The notes: a model not told the origin generated them from the letters alone. Numbered from the stretch's first letter, positions 25,144 to 34,431 are shown. The stretch is 64,000 bases of DNA from Elusimicrobiota bacterium (GCA_028718185.1 JAQUMH010000001.1:591186-655185), one strand, 5' to 3'. Made by a program: numbers and translations.

Positions 25144-25330
25144 TTTAATCGCAAACGAGGGAGAAATTTTTGAAGAGCCTGAATTTGCGACTTTTATTAT
25201 TCTTTTTAATCCAGAGCGAAGCAAGAAATTTTCGCAGAGCCTAGATTTGCGACTACGCTCTCAGGAGCAAATCTCAGAGCGAGTTGGTGCCGAGCGACTC
25301 AAGAAAATTTACTTGCGAGTTTTATTTCAT
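25144..25330 (-). repeat. Dispersed double-hairpin element, copy A (diverged)
   Basis: Copy A contains the left-hairpin motif twice: aatcgcaaacgagggaga then aagagcctgaatttgcga, and later agagcctagatttgcga. The right arm 'ggagcaaat' with agagcgagtt follows; the matching arm is degraded. The TGA of cmk (25299-25301) lies within the element, so the last residues of Cmk (about LASKFS) are encoded by it. Copies B and C (30343, 47301) are better preserved. Orientation relative to the upstream gene is the same in all three. Confidence 0.7.
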
Positions 25331-25979
25331 TTAGTATTTTTTCAGCAACTTGCTGAGCCATCATATTTGACGAATCAATTACTATTGCGTCTTTTGCTTT
25401 TCTTAAAGGGTTTATTTCCCTGTGTTCATCATTATAATCTCTTTTTTTAATCGCTTCATATATGCTTTTCAAAGAAACCTTTTTACCGCTTGTCCTTAGT
25501 TCTCTCCATCTTCTTAACGCGCGTTCGCCGGGTTTTGCATCAAGATAAAACTTTTTCTCTGCCTCGGGAAAAACATCCGTTCCTATATCCCTGCCTTCCA
25601 TAACAACTCCGCCTTTTTTACCTAATTCTCTTTGTTTTCTTCTTAAAACCTCTCTTACGCCCTGGATTGCCGCTATAGTATTTACATTTTTTGTAACATT
25701 TGTCGTTCTAATTTTTCCAGTTACATCTTTATCATCAACCGTTACTCTCAACTTTTCACCCGATTGAATAAGCTTAATATTCATTTTTTTAGCAAGTTGA
25801 ACTATTTTTTCGTTATCATTTAAATTAATTTTACAATTAAGTACTTTCCACGTAACAGCACGATACATAGCGCCACTGTCAATATAAAGAAAATTTAATT
25901 CCCCGGCAATAATCCTTGCTATTGTCGATTTCCCGGCCCCTGCAGGACCATCTATTGTTACAATTGGTTTTTTTTTCAC
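25299..25979 (-). CDS. cmk: Cytidylate kinase
   Basis: The 226-residue enzyme phosphorylates CMP/dCMP. It has the P-loop GPAGAGKST at the N-terminus, DSGAMYRAVTWK, GRDIGTDVFPEAEKKFYLDA and the ARG-rich RDYNDEHREINPLRKA block. The start is the GTG at 25979, which overlaps the aroA stop as GTGA and places the P-loop at the usual distance; the ATG at 26033 would give an extension inside aroA. The C-terminus runs into repeat copy A, so the last five or six residues are not native to the family. Coupling to aroA is a common arrangement. Confidence 0.93.
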   Translation of the reverse strand: MKKKPIVTIDGPAGAGKSTIARIIAGELNFLYIDSGAMYRAVTWKVLNCKINLNDNEKIVQLAKKMNIKLIQSGEKLRVTVDDKDVTGKIRTTNVTKNVNTIAAIQGVREVLRRKQRELGKKGGVVMEGRDIGTDVFPEAEKKFYLDAKPGERALRRWRELRTSGKKVSLKSIYEAIKKRDYNDEHREINPLRKAKDAIVIDSSNMMAQQVAEKILNEIKLASKFS

Positions 25980-27229
25980 TTTGTAATATTTTTTAAAATG
26001 TTCCAAAACTCCGGGAATGAAATATTCACACACTCTTTATCTTTTATTTCCGTGTCACCATCGGCAACAAGCGAAGCAATTGCCAGTGACATAGCAATCC
26101 TGTGGTCTTTGTATGAATCAACTTTTGCACCTTTCAATTTTGTAGGACCTTTTATTACCAAACCGTCTTCGTATTCCTCTATATCCGCACCCATTTTTTT
26201 TAGTTCTGATGACATCGCTTTTAAACGATCAGTTTCTTTTACCCGCAATTCCCTTGCATCCGTAATTCTTGTGGTCCCTTCCGACTGTGTTGCGGCAACT
26301 GCAATAATCGGTATCTCGTCAATTAATAAGGGTATCTCTTCTCTTCCTATTTCCGTCGATTTCAGATCTGTCGATTTTATAACTATATCAGCAACCGGTT
26401 CACCGGCAATTTTTCTTTTATTTTCAATTGAAATCTTTGCACCCATCCTCTTTAGAACATCGATAACGCCTGTCCTGGTCGGGTTCACTCCTACATTTTT
26501 TATTCTTAATTTCGAATTCTTAATTATTGCCGCTGCCGCTATAAAAAATGCCGCTGAAGAAATATCACCGGGAACATAAATATCGGATGAACAAAGTTTT
26601 GCGGGACCCTTTACTGAAACGGTATTATTTTTTACAATAACTTTTGCTCCGAAATTTTTCAGCATTCTTTCAGTATGGTCACGGGATTTCTCCGGTTCGG
26701 TAAAACTTGTAATTCCATCAGCATAAAGTCCAGCCAGTAAAACACAAGATTTCACTTGCGCCGATGAAAGTCTTGATTCATATTCTACCGGGTTCAGGCT
26801 CGTACCTTCAATCTCTATCGGTAAGCAGCCGTCGCTTGATTTTATTTTTGCACCCATTTTTTCAAGCGGCTCAATGATTCTTCTCATAGGTCTTTTAGAA
26901 AGCGACTCATCCCCGGTAATTTTAGTTGTAAAACTTTGACCTGCAAGTATTCCCGAAAGGAGCCGTACTGTCGTTCCTGAATTACCTGCATCTAAAATCT
27001 TCAACGGTTTATCCAGCTTCAAACCGCTTCCTTTTACAATAATTTCGTCGTTCTCTTCCGAAATAGATACCCCAAGTTTTTTCAAGCAGTTCATTGTCGA
27101 AATACAGTCTTCTGCTTTGAGAAAGTTCTTTATACGGGTTTCCCCTTTTGAAACAGCAGAAATCATTAACGCTCTGTGGGATATAGATTTATCGGAAGCA
27201 ACTTCTATTTCTCCGGCTATTTTTACCAT
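25976..27229 (-). CDS. aroA: 3-phosphoshikimate 1-carboxyvinyltransferase (EPSP synthase)
   Basis: The 417-residue enzyme catalyses the sixth shikimate step (shikimate-3-phosphate plus PEP). Conserved blocks are in order: DKSISHRALMISA, LDAGNSGTTVRLLSGILAG, SLSKRPMRRIIEPL, SSAQVKSCVLLAGL, IPIIAVAATQ, ELRVKETDRLKAM and YKDHRIAMSLAIA. The enzyme is complete. The start overlaps the end of tyrA by 7 bp, and its stop overlaps the GTG of cmk, so tyrA-aroA-cmk are translated together. Confidence 0.96.
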   Translation of the reverse strand: MVKIAGEIEVASDKSISHRALMISAVSKGETRIKNFLKAEDCISTMNCLKKLGVSISEENDEIIVKGSGLKLDKPLKILDAGNSGTTVRLLSGILAGQSFTTKITGDESLSKRPMRRIIEPLEKMGAKIKSSDGCLPIEIEGTSLNPVEYESRLSSAQVKSCVLLAGLYADGITSFTEPEKSRDHTERMLKNFGAKVIVKNNTVSVKGPAKLCSSDIYVPGDISSAAFFIAAAAIIKNSKLRIKNVGVNPTRTGVIDVLKRMGAKISIENKRKIAGEPVADIVIKSTDLKSTEIGREEIPLLIDEIPIIAVAATQSEGTTRITDARELRVKETDRLKAMSSELKKMGADIEEYEDGLVIKGPTKLKGAKVDSYKDHRIAMSLAIASLVADGDTEIKDKECVNISFPEFWNILKNITK

Positions 27230-28077
27230 ACTTTATCTCTTTTAACTTTTGCCTTTTTGAAAATATCGTAAAGCTCCTTTTTTGACTTTGCATTTTCAAT
27301 TTTTGATAATTCATTTACATATTTTTTTACCGCTTTTATAACATTTGACCGGTTATTGAAAATTATATCAGCCCAGATTCCGGGATCAGAAGATGCAATT
27401 CTTGTAGTATCCTTCAAACCACCGCCCGTAAATCTAAAATCATCAATTATATTTATTAATGAAAACGCCAAAACGTGCGGCAGGTGACTTGTCAAAGAGC
27501 TTATTTCGTCATGTCGCTCAGCTGATATAATCTCTACTTTTGCTTTCATCGCTTTCCATATTCCTTTTATAATATTTAATGCCTTCTTATTAGACTTTTT
27601 AGTAGAAGTCAGAACAACAACAGCATTTTTAAAAAGTTTATTAGAAGCATATTTGACGGATGTTTTTTCAGAACCTGCTATTGGATGACCGCCGATAAAG
27701 ACGGGAGCGGAATTGTGGGATAGCGGGATAGCGGGATAGCGGGATTGAGATAAAAATTTCTCAACTTCTTCTACTATCGGGGCTTTTACACTGCCTACGT
27801 CTGTGATTATTGCGCCTTTTTTGCAGAAAGGTATAATTTTTATGACTGTATCTGCAATAAGTCTGACTGGAAGACAAATAAATATTATATCGGCATTTTT
27901 AACACCGTTCTTTATATCGGTTGTAACTTCGTCAACTGCTCCGAGTTTTTTAGCAAGTTTTAACCTGTCAATATTCCTGCCAATACCAATAATATTTTCA
28001 ATCTTTAATTTTGAATTTTTAACCGCCAACCCTATGGAACCGCCTATAAGCCCGACACCGATTATCGCTATTGTCAT
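27223..28077 (-). CDS. tyrA: Prephenate dehydrogenase
   Basis: The 284-residue enzyme has a Rossmann NAD site GVGLIGGSIGLAVK at the N-terminus, LPVRLIADTV, DVGSVKAPIVEEV, GGHPIAGSE and SLTSHLPHVLAFSL with the catalytic His region, so it makes 4-hydroxyphenylpyruvate for tyrosine. Between VEEVEKF and FIGGHP it carries LSQSRYPAIPLSHNSAPV, which is encoded by four octamers (gggatagc x3, gggattga; 27717-27748). Homologues have only a short loop there, so this is a repeat insertion that kept the frame. The insertion is at the surface before the HP-A-G-S active-site motif. It follows aroF after a repeat tract. Confidence 0.94.
   Translation of the reverse strand: MTIAIIGVGLIGGSIGLAVKNSKLKIENIIGIGRNIDRLKLAKKLGAVDEVTTDIKNGVKNADIIFICLPVRLIADTVIKIIPFCKKGAIITDVGSVKAPIVEEVEKFLSQSRYPAIPLSHNSAPVFIGGHPIAGSEKTSVKYASNKLFKNAVVVLTSTKKSNKKALNIIKGIWKAMKAKVEIISAERHDEISSLTSHLPHVLAFSLINIIDDFRFTGGGLKDTTRIASSDPGIWADIIFNNRSNVIKAVKKYVNELSKIENAKSKKELYDIFKKAKVKRDKVW
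27717..27748. repeat. 4 x 8 bp tandem repeat inside tyrA
   Basis: Exactly three copies of gggatagc and one gggattga lie in the coding region of tyrA and add about a dozen residues (SRYPAIPLSHNS and neighbours) relative to the expected loop. Confidence 0.85.
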
Positions 28078-28105
28078 ATCACCATTAAACTTTCATTGAG
28101 TTATT

Positions 28106-28198
28106 GGGTTATAGGGTTATAGCGTTTTAGGGTTTTAGGGTTTTTAACTCTATAACTCTATGAACTCTATGAACTCTATAACTCTATAACTCTATAAA
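28106..28198. repeat. Octamer repeat tract between aroF and tyrA
   Basis: Units gggttata (twice), gcgtttta, gggtttta, gggttttt are followed by aactctat-type units repeated about six times with single g insertions. The two halves are partly complementary (ttatagggttatag against ctataactctataa), so a hairpin is possible. The tract runs up to and slightly into the end of aroF. No gene lies in it. Confidence 0.8.
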
Positions 28199-29205
28199 CT
28201 TCTTCCTACTGCTTCGGCAACTAATTTTAATTCATCCATCATTTTATCAAACTGATGGGGCAACAGGGATTGTGGACCGTCTGAAAATGCGTTTTCTGGA
28301 TGATTATGAACTTCTAACAACAGACCATCTGCACCACAGGCAACTGCTGCTTTACACATAGCAGGAACATACTCGCGTACTCCTACACCGTGCGACGGGT
28401 CAACAAAAACAGGCAAATGTGAAAGTTTCTTTATTACCGGAACAGCATTCAAATCGAGCGTAAATCTTGTTGCTGTTTCGAAAGTTCTTATTCCTCTCTC
28501 ACATAAAATAACATTATAATTGCCCTGTGCTAAAATATATTCTGCCGACATTAAAAACTCTTCTATGGTTGCAGAAAATCCTCGTTTGAGTAAAACCGGT
28601 CTTTTACTTTTACCCACTTCTTTTAACAAATCATAATTTTGCATGTTTCTTGCACCAATCTGCATAATATCTACATACTTGGCAACAAGAGCAACCTGAT
28701 TTATATTCATTACTTCGGTAATCGCGGGAAGTCCTGTTGCTTTTTTAACTTCTGCAAGATACTTCAAGCCTTTTTCTCCAAGTCCCTGGAATGCATATGG
28801 AGATGTTCTCGGCTTAAAAGCACCGCCCCTTACCATTTTTGCCCCGGAATTTTTAACCGCTTCCGCAATTTCGTCAAGTGATGCTTTTGATTCCACAGAA
28901 CAGGGACCGGCAGCGACAAATATCTTCTGTCCCCCGATTTTTAACCCGCATATTTCAATAACCGTGTTATCTTTTTTGAACTCGCGACTAACCAATTTAT
29001 ACGGTTTTGAAATCGGGGTAATAAAAGCAACCACGTCCATTGCCTCAAAAATATCTCTTTTCAGGATAGCATTCTGACCTATAACGCCTATAACTGTCAA
29101 TTCTTTGCCCTGAGAAAGGTGAGGCGCAAATCCTAATTCTTTAATCTTTTTGCAAATTAAATCAACATCTTTTTTTGCTGCTTTAGGTTTTAGCGTTAAA
29201 ATCAT
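28192..29205 (-). CDS. aroF: 3-deoxy-7-phosphoheptulonate synthase, type I-beta
   Basis: The 337-residue enzyme joins PEP and erythrose-4-phosphate in the first shikimate step. An N-terminal ferredoxin-like regulatory domain (residues 1-70) is followed by the TIM barrel with [45 protein letters not shown] and DPSHGVG. This is the DAHP synthase type fused to a ferredoxin-like domain as in Thermotoga, which mediates feedback inhibition by Tyr/Phe. The start overlaps the hisC stop (ATGA). Its last codons lie at the edge of a repeat tract. Confidence 0.95.
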   Translation of the reverse strand: MILTLKPKAAKKDVDLICKKIKELGFAPHLSQGKELTVIGVIGQNAILKRDIFEAMDVVAFITPISKPYKLVSREFKKDNTVIEICGLKIGGQKIFVAAGPCSVESKASLDEIAEAVKNSGAKMVRGGAFKPRTSPYAFQGLGEKGLKYLAEVKKATGLPAITEVMNINQVALVAKYVDIMQIGARNMQNYDLLKEVGKSKRPVLLKRGFSATIEEFLMSAEYILAQGNYNVILCERGIRTFETATRFTLDLNAVPVIKKLSHLPVFVDPSHGVGVREYVPAMCKAAVACGADGLLLEVHNHPENAFSDGPQSLLPHQFDKMMDELKLVAEAVGRSL

Positions 29206-30296
29206 TTTATTTTTATAATCTCCTTAATAAATTTTTTATTTTCATACGGAGTGCCAATTGTAACTCTTATGAAATTTTTAAAGCCATATTCCCCCATAGC
29301 CCTTACAATAATTCCCTTGCTTAAAAGTTTATTAAAAACAGATTGCCCGTCGTTTTCCATGTTTATAAGAATAAAATTACCCGCTGAAGGGATATATTCC
29401 AGTCCTATTTCATCTAATTCTTTATACAAATATTTCTTTTGTTCAAGAACCATTTTTTTCGATTTCTTCAGGTGTTGTTTATCTTCCAATGCCGCAACAG
29501 CACCGGCTTGAGCGACTGATGAAACGTTAAACGGCGGCCTTATTCTTTCCATATATGATATTATTTCAGGAGATGAAATCCCGTAACCGACTCTTAAGCC
29601 CGCAAGCCCGTATATTTTTGAAAATGTCCTTGAAAAAATAACATTCAATCCTTTTTTCAAATATTCAATCCCCAGCGGGTAATCAGTCTCACCAACATAT
29701 TCCGCATAAGCCTCGTCTATAAAAGTAAGCGGGGAGCAGGGAGTAGGAAGTAGTTTAAAATAATTATCAAATTCATTTTTTGTATTGTATGTTCCGGTCG
29801 GATTGTTCGGGTTTGCAATAAATACAATTTTTGTCTTTTCTGTAACCGCACCGGCCATTGCTTCCAAATCATGCTTGTAATTCTTCATCGGGACTTCAAT
29901 AACTCTACATTCCATTAAATCTCCGGCCATTTTATACCTTATAAAAGCGTGTTCGGAAGCCACTATTTCATCACCGGGATTTAAGAACGTTTTGCCTACG
30001 AGCTCAATTATTTCGTCAGTGCCATTCCCGAAAATAACCTGATTTTCACCGACGTTATAAATCCCTGCTATTTTTTTTCTTAAACTAAAACAATTCCCGT
30101 CCGGGTAAATATTAATTCCGTTTAACATTTTTTTTATAGCAGAAACTGCCTTCCGTGAAGGACCCAGCGGGTTTTCATTAGACGCTATTTTAATAACTTC
30201 CTTAAGATTAAATTCCCGCTTAACATCCTCAATAGGTTTCCCCGGTATATAAGCCTGGAAATTCATCACATTTTTCCTAACAAAATTTTTATCCAT
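29202..30296 (-). CDS. hisC: Histidinol-phosphate aminotransferase
   Basis: The 364-residue PLP enzyme has [40 protein letters not shown] and the PLP-lysine motif [18 protein letters not shown]. In this context, between pheA and aroF, it probably also serves as the aromatic aminotransferase. The segment [20 protein letters not shown] contains PTPCSP in place of a shorter, usually PxxVL-type sequence; it is encoded by heptamers related to those at the ftsQ end (29731-29751). The gene follows pheA after a 220-bp repeat region. Confidence 0.93.
   Translation of the reverse strand: MDKNFVRKNVMNFQAYIPGKPIEDVKREFNLKEVIKIASNENPLGPSRKAVSAIKKMLNGINIYPDGNCFSLRKKIAGIYNVGENQVIFGNGTDEIIELVGKTFLNPGDEIVASEHAFIRYKMAGDLMECRVIEVPMKNYKHDLEAMAGAVTEKTKIVFIANPNNPTGTYNTKNEFDNYFKLLPTPCSPLTFIDEAYAEYVGETDYPLGIEYLKKGLNVIFSRTFSKIYGLAGLRVGYGISSPEIISYMERIRPPFNVSSVAQAGAVAALEDKQHLKKSKKMVLEQKKYLYKELDEIGLEYIPSAGNFILINMENDGQSVFNKLLSKGIIVRAMGEYGFKNFIRVTIGTPYENKKFIKEIIKIK
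29731..29751. repeat. Degenerate 3 x 7 bp repeat inside hisC
   Basis: ggggagc / agggagt / aggaagt in frame with hisC. The unit matches those at 35794-35821 and 40087-40114. The change to the protein is small (PTPCS), so this is weaker than the tyrA, ddl and ispG cases. Confidence 0.5.
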
Positions 30297-30342
30297 TTTT
30301 TCCTTACTAATATCCTATAAGTTTTATACTAATTTAATTTCG

Positions 30343-30533
30343 AGCAAAGCTAGAAATTTCATCCTACCTTAATCGCAAACGAGAGAAAAATTTACCCTAT
30401 CCTAATCGTAAGCGAGGGAGAAATTTCTGAAGAGCCTGAATTTGCGACTTATTCTTTCCAGGAGCAAATGTTAGAGCGAGTTCCAACGAGCGTCTCGAAG
30501 AAATTTGCTCCCGAGCGCTATTCGCCAGTAGGA
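30343..30533 (-). repeat. Dispersed double-hairpin element, copy B
   Basis: Best single copy. The left hairpin uses TCGTAA (30405-30410) against TTTGCGA (30441-30447), with the self-complementary AGAAATTTCT (30419-30428) between them. The right hairpin pairs GGAGCAAAT (30461-30469) with ATTTGCTCC (30503-30511), a perfect 9-bp stem. Two further partial left-hairpin motifs lie at 30343-30400. The element abuts the pheA stop codon TAG (30518-30520): the stop codon itself is shared with the 'gaatag' that also ends tsf at copy C. No ORF lies in the region to 30296. Confidence 0.8.
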
Positions 30534-32242
30534 TACGACCCCAGCACCTTCAGCATAGTACAGTTACTTTCAAGTTCCGATAAAGCTTTTTTAACATTTT
30601 TATCTTCAATATGACCCATGAAATCAATAAAAAAAATGTATTCCCACGCTTTTTTCTTAGTCGGTCGTGATTCTATTTTAGTAAGATTAAGTTTGTGCTT
30701 TTTAAAAGGAATCAGCATATCATGAAGTACGCCAATCCGGTCTTTTGCAGAAAACATAATTGATGTCTTATCGCTTCCGGAAATAGACGGACTCTTCTTA
30801 CCTATTACAAGAAATCTTGTGAAATTATTTTTAAAATCCTCTATGTTCCTGGCTATAACGTTGAGTCCATATACTTCACTGGCAACAATTGAGGATATAG
30901 CAGCAGTGTTTTTTTCTTTTTTAGCGAGCTTAGCAGCTTCAGAAGTAGACGCTACTTCCACAACGCTGACGCCTCTTAGATTTTTTTCTATCCAATTTCT
31001 TGTCTGTGCTATCGGTTGCGGATGAGAATAGACTTTTTTTATTTTCCCAAGAGACGTCTCAGTAGACAATAAACAATGGGAAATCTCAAGAAATATTTCC
31101 GAAGTAATCTGTAAATCTGATTCAATGAACATATCAAGCGTATGATTGACAATGCCTTCCGTAGAATTCTCAATGGGAACGACCCCATAATCAGCACGGT
31201 TTTTTTCTATTTCCGTAAAAACATCTTTTATCGAACCGACAGGGATATAATCAACATATTTACCGAATATTCTTATAGCGGCAAGATGAGTGAATGTCGC
31301 TTCAGGTCCAAAATATGAAACTTTTATTTTTTTCTGTATTGAACGGGAAACATTTAATATCTCTTTAAAAATATCCGATAAACATTCGTTAGGAATAGGA
31401 CCTTTATTTAATTTAATTATATTTGAAATAATCTCTTTTTCTCTTACCGGGACGAAAACCTCTTCTTTCTTACTCGATTTAATCTTACCTATTTTAATAG
31501 CCAGTTCTATTCTATCGTTTAAAAGTTTTAAAATATTTTTATCTATAACATCAATTTTTTTCCTTATTTCCCCAATCATCTTCCCCCCTGAACGCTGATT
31601 TTTTAATCTGCGGACATCAGCGTTTCCCTCAAGCATCATAACAGATATCATTCTTTCTTCTGTTTTGTTTTTTCTATATGAAAAAAAATCTTTATTGTGA
31701 GTACAAACATCTGAAAAGCTGATTTTGCTAACGCCTGCCGTATTTATTTGTTTCTTAGCAACTTTATCTAAATCAGTATCGTAACAACATTTTTTTATAT
31801 GCGGTCCGACCGCAACAAAAACATTTCCGGGGTCCGAATGAAACACCTTTTCCATTGTGCCGATTGCCCTACTAATAATCTTTTTTTCAAGACCGACACG
31901 ACCCGCATGAACCAATCCGATTATTTTTTTCACTTTATCGTAAATAAATACCGGCAGGCAATCAGCAGTAAAAACGGCTAGCGGAACATTATTTTTATTA
32001 GTTATAAACCCGTCTGTTGAATAAAATATTTTATTAATATCTTTTTTAGTAACAATCTTTATATTATCGCTGTGTGTCTGTTTGCCGAAAACAACTTTTT
32101 TTATTCCAAAATATTTTTTCAGGTAATACCGGCGATTTTTTTCGTTCTTCATATCGCCGTATAAAACAGTAGTAGTAAAACCAATTACACCGTATTTTTT
32201 AAGTTGATTTTCAAAATATAAACCGTTTTTTAATTTCCACAT
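30518..32242 (-). CDS. pgeF-pheA: Fused PgeF-type purine nucleoside phosphorylase and chorismate mutase/prephenate dehydratase
   Basis: The 574-residue ORF joins two proteins. Residues 1-205 are a PgeF/YfiH (LACC1-type) domain with GKQTHSDNI, TADCLPV and VHAGRVGLEKK, the His-Cys-His zinc site; it ends in ISVMMLE, the usual PgeF terminus. Residues 222-574 are a complete P-protein: chorismate mutase (MIGEIRKKIDVIDKNILKLL), prephenate dehydratase (SYFGPEATFTHLAA, ENSTEGIVNHTLDMF) and a C-terminal ACT domain for Phe feedback. The 15-residue join (GNADVRRLKNQRSGG) is encoded by a palindromic octamer repeat, AACGCTGA (31591-31598) with TCAGCGTT (31617-31624). The repeat appears to have replaced the pgeF stop codon. 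A ribosome site AGGGGGG and ATG at 31579 could still start free PheA. Confidence 0.9.
   Translation of the reverse strand: MWKLKNGLYFENQLKKYGVIGFTTTVLYGDMKNEKNRRYYLKKYFGIKKVVFGKQTHSDNIKIVTKKDINKIFYSTDGFITNKNNVPLAVFTADCLPVFIYDKVKKIIGLVHAGRVGLEKKIISRAIGTMEKVFHSDPGNVFVAVGPHIKKCCYDTDLDKVAKKQINTAGVSKISFSDVCTHNKDFFSYRKNKTEERMISVMMLEGNADVRRLKNQRSGGKMIGEIRKKIDVIDKNILKLLNDRIELAIKIGKIKSSKKEEVFVPVREKEIISNIIKLNKGPIPNECLSDIFKEILNVSRSIQKKIKVSYFGPEATFTHLAAIRIFGKYVDYIPVGSIKDVFTEIEKNRADYGVVPIENSTEGIVNHTLDMFIESDLQITSEIFLEISHCLLSTETSLGKIKKVYSHPQPIAQTRNWIEKNLRGVSVVEVASTSEAAKLAKKEKNTAAISSIVASEVYGLNVIARNIEDFKNNFTRFLVIGKKSPSISGSDKTSIMFSAKDRIGVLHDMLIPFKKHKLNLTKIESRPTKKKAWEYIFFIDFMGHIEDKNVKKALSELESNCTMLKVLGSYPTGE
31579..31590 (-). 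promoter_or_regulatory. Internal ribosome site for PheA within the fusion
   Basis: CAGGGGGGAAG lies directly before the ATG at 31579, which starts MIGEIRKKIDVID, the normal beginning of a chorismate mutase domain. Separate translation of PheA (353 residues) from this site is therefore likely. Confidence 0.6.
31591..31624. repeat. Palindromic octamer repeat at the pgeF-pheA join
   Basis: AACGCTGA, a 18-bp middle containing tctgcgga, and TCAGCGTT. The arms are perfectly complementary. It carries the codons of the fusion linker. Confidence 0.75.
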
Positions 32243-32246
32243 TAAA

Positions 32247-33329
32247 CTAAGCAGTTGTTCCGCTCTCAGAAGTTATACCACGGATATTCATCATCAGCTC
32301 TTCCGGATTAGTCGCAGCTGCCAATGCGTCCTCAAGTGAAATATTACCAGAATTATAAAGACTTAAAAGCGACTGGTTGAACGCCTGCATACCATAATAT
32401 CCGCCTTGTTTTATTGCCTGTGCTATTTCACCCATAGTATTTTGTTCAATATATTTTTTTACTAACGCCGTGACAACAAGAATTTCACAGGCGGGAATTC
32501 TTCCACCTTTTAAATTTGGAAGGAGCCGCAGGGAAATAACACCCTTTAAGGTATCTGCTAACTGAAGCCGAATCTGATTTTGATGATACGGCGGAAACAT
32601 ATCGACAATTCTGGTTACTGTTTCTATTGCATCAATAGTATGAACTGTAGAAAAAACAAGATGGCCTGTTTGTGCTGCGGTCAGCGCTGCTGCCATAGTA
32701 TCCCTATCACGCATTTCTCCGATTAAAATAACATTCGGGTCCTGCCTGACAATATTTTTCAAAGCCTCAATGTAAGAAGTCGTATCAATTCCGAGTTCTC
32801 TCTGGGAAATTATGGAAACTTTATCTTTATGCAGAAACTCTATCGGGTCTTCTATTGTTACAATATGAGCACTGCGATTTGAATTTATATGATCAATCAT
32901 TGCTGCAAGAGTGGTAGATTTACCGCAACCTGTGGTACCAGTAACCAGCACAAGACCCCTGTGATTATCCGCTATCTTTTTTATTACCGGAGGAAGATTA
33001 AGCGAATCAAACGGGGGTATTTCAATCGGAACATACCTCATTGCGATATTAATGCTTCCTCTTTGACGATAAATATTACCCCTGAATCTCCCAACACCCG
33101 CAATCGGATAAGACAAATCATACTCGCCTTTTTGATTAAACACTTCACGCTGTTTTATATTCATTATTGACTCTACAATCTTTTCCATATCCGTCGCTGA
33201 AAATGTTTTTCCTTCAAGAGATTCTAATCTTCCGTCAATTCTCAAAACGGCATTAGTATTTGCCCTCAAATGTAAATCAGACGCTTTTTTAAAAACCATA
33301 AGTTCAAGAAGCTCATTTAGTTCTTCCAT
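32247..33329 (-). CDS. pilT: Twitching motility ATPase
   Basis: The 360-residue hexameric ATPase retracts type IV pili. Residues 1-100 form the PAS-like N domain (LLELMVFKKASDLHLRA), followed by Walker A GTTGCGKSTTLAA, the Asp box VTIEDPIEFLH, Walker B RQDPNVILIGEMRD and the His box STVHTIDAIETVTRIVDMFP. The start follows AGGAGCATATGTTTT. It sits just after ftsZ and 4 bp before pgeF. It shows the organism has type IV pili. Confidence 0.95.
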   Translation of the reverse strand: MEELNELLELMVFKKASDLHLRANTNAVLRIDGRLESLEGKTFSATDMEKIVESIMNIKQREVFNQKGEYDLSYPIAGVGRFRGNIYRQRGSINIAMRYVPIEIPPFDSLNLPPVIKKIADNHRGLVLVTGTTGCGKSTTLAAMIDHINSNRSAHIVTIEDPIEFLHKDKVSIISQRELGIDTTSYIEALKNIVRQDPNVILIGEMRDRDTMAAALTAAQTGHLVFSTVHTIDAIETVTRIVDMFPPYHQNQIRLQLADTLKGVISLRLLPNLKGGRIPACEILVVTALVKKYIEQNTMGEIAQAIKQGGYYGMQAFNQSLLSLYNSGNISLEDALAAATNPEELMMNIRGITSESGTTA

Positions 33330-33342
33330 AAAACATATGCTC

Positions 33343-34431
33343 CTATTTTAATTTTCTCACTTTTATTCTTTTATATGCCGGTATATCCAGGTTTTCTTTG
33401 TTTAAAACATCCTCTTTCTTTCTCTCTTCATTAAAAATAATTTTTTTTTGCTTTGATAATTTTCTTTCACCGGAAAATCCGGTAGCAATAACCGTAATTT
33501 TTAAATTATCGTTTAATTCATCATCAAACGCCTGACCATAAATAAGATGTGCGTCGGGTGATGCTGCACTATGAATTATTGACATTGCAGTGTCTATCTC
33601 CGACATTTTCAAGTCTTTACTGTTTCCTGTAATATTAACCAAAACACCTTTTGCACCGTCAATACTTACATCTTCTAATAACGGACTAGAAATAGCCATC
33701 TTTGTAGCAACTGTTGCACGGTCATCACCGGAAGCCTCACCAAAACCAAGCATAGCATCACCTGCACTTAGCATAATTGTCTTAACATCCTGAAAATCAA
33801 CATTTATCATACCATGAGAGGTTATGATGTCGGATATGGATTGAACAGCTTTCTTAAGAACTTCGTTAGCTTTTTCAAAAGTTTGTGTAGCGAGAGTATC
33901 ATCGTCTATTATTGAAAACAAACGCTGATTAGGAATTTCAATTAAAGCATCAGTATATGCTTTTAATTCTTTTATTCCTTCTTCGGCTATTGCCATTTTA
34001 ACTTTACCTTCCCACATAAACGGTTTCGTTACTACTCCGACAGTAAGAATGTTTGCTGATTTCGCTATCTTTGCTATAACAGGAGCTCCGCCGGTTCCGG
34101 TACCGCCTCCCATACCTGCAGTAATAAAAAGCATATCGGTGCCCTCTAATATTTGCGCTATTGAAGAAATACTTTCTTCAGTTGCCTGTTTTCCTATTTC
34201 GGGTCTTGCACCGGATCCCTGGCCCTTTGTTAATTTAGGACCAAGCTGAATTTTGTGTTCTGCAAGTGACTTCTTAAGCGCATCGGCATCAGTATTTGCT
34301 GAAATAAATTGGACACCTTTTAAATTTGAAATAACCATCAGATTAACTGCATTTCCACCGCCGCCGCCCACACCAATTACCTTAATATTTGCAGGGGAAG
34401 TCTGTGGATCATCAATAATTTTCATTTTCAT
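33343..34431 (-). CDS. ftsZ: Cell division GTPase FtsZ
   Basis: The 362-residue tubulin homologue has VGGGGGNAVN at the N-terminus, the GTP loop ITAGMGGGTGTGGAPVIA, and IEIPNQRLFSI. The C-terminal linker is short and ends in NLDIPAYKRIKVRKLK, which matches the FtsA/ZipA-binding peptide. The ATG at 34431 is chosen over the first ATG of the frame (34470), which would overlap ftsA; GAGG lies 10 bp upstream. Gene order is ddl-ftsQ-ftsA-ftsZ, as in many bacteria. Confidence 0.97.
   Translation of the reverse strand: MKMKIIDDPQTSPANIKVIGVGGGGGNAVNLMVISNLKGVQFISANTDADALKKSLAEHKIQLGPKLTKGQGSGARPEIGKQATEESISSIAQILEGTDMLFITAGMGGGTGTGGAPVIAKIAKSANILTVGVVTKPFMWEGKVKMAIAEEGIKELKAYTDALIEIPNQRLFSIIDDDTLATQTFEKANEVLKKAVQSISDIITSHGMINVDFQDVKTIMLSAGDAMLGFGEASGDDRATVATKMAISSPLLEDVSIDGAKGVLVNITGNSKDLKMSEIDTAMSIIHSAASPDAHLIYGQAFDDELNDNLKITVIATGFSGERKLSKQKKIIFNEERKKEDVLNKENLDIPAYKRIKVRKLK

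Noticed and set aside
25030-25224. A 64-codon minus-strand ORF between cmk and plsC
   Set aside because: It is made of octamer tracts and double-hairpin element sequence. No start signal or family is visible.
25980-26033. ATG at 26033 as the start of cmk
   Set aside because: It would add 18 residues inside aroA, whereas the GTG at 25979 overlaps the aroA stop and gives the usual N-terminus.
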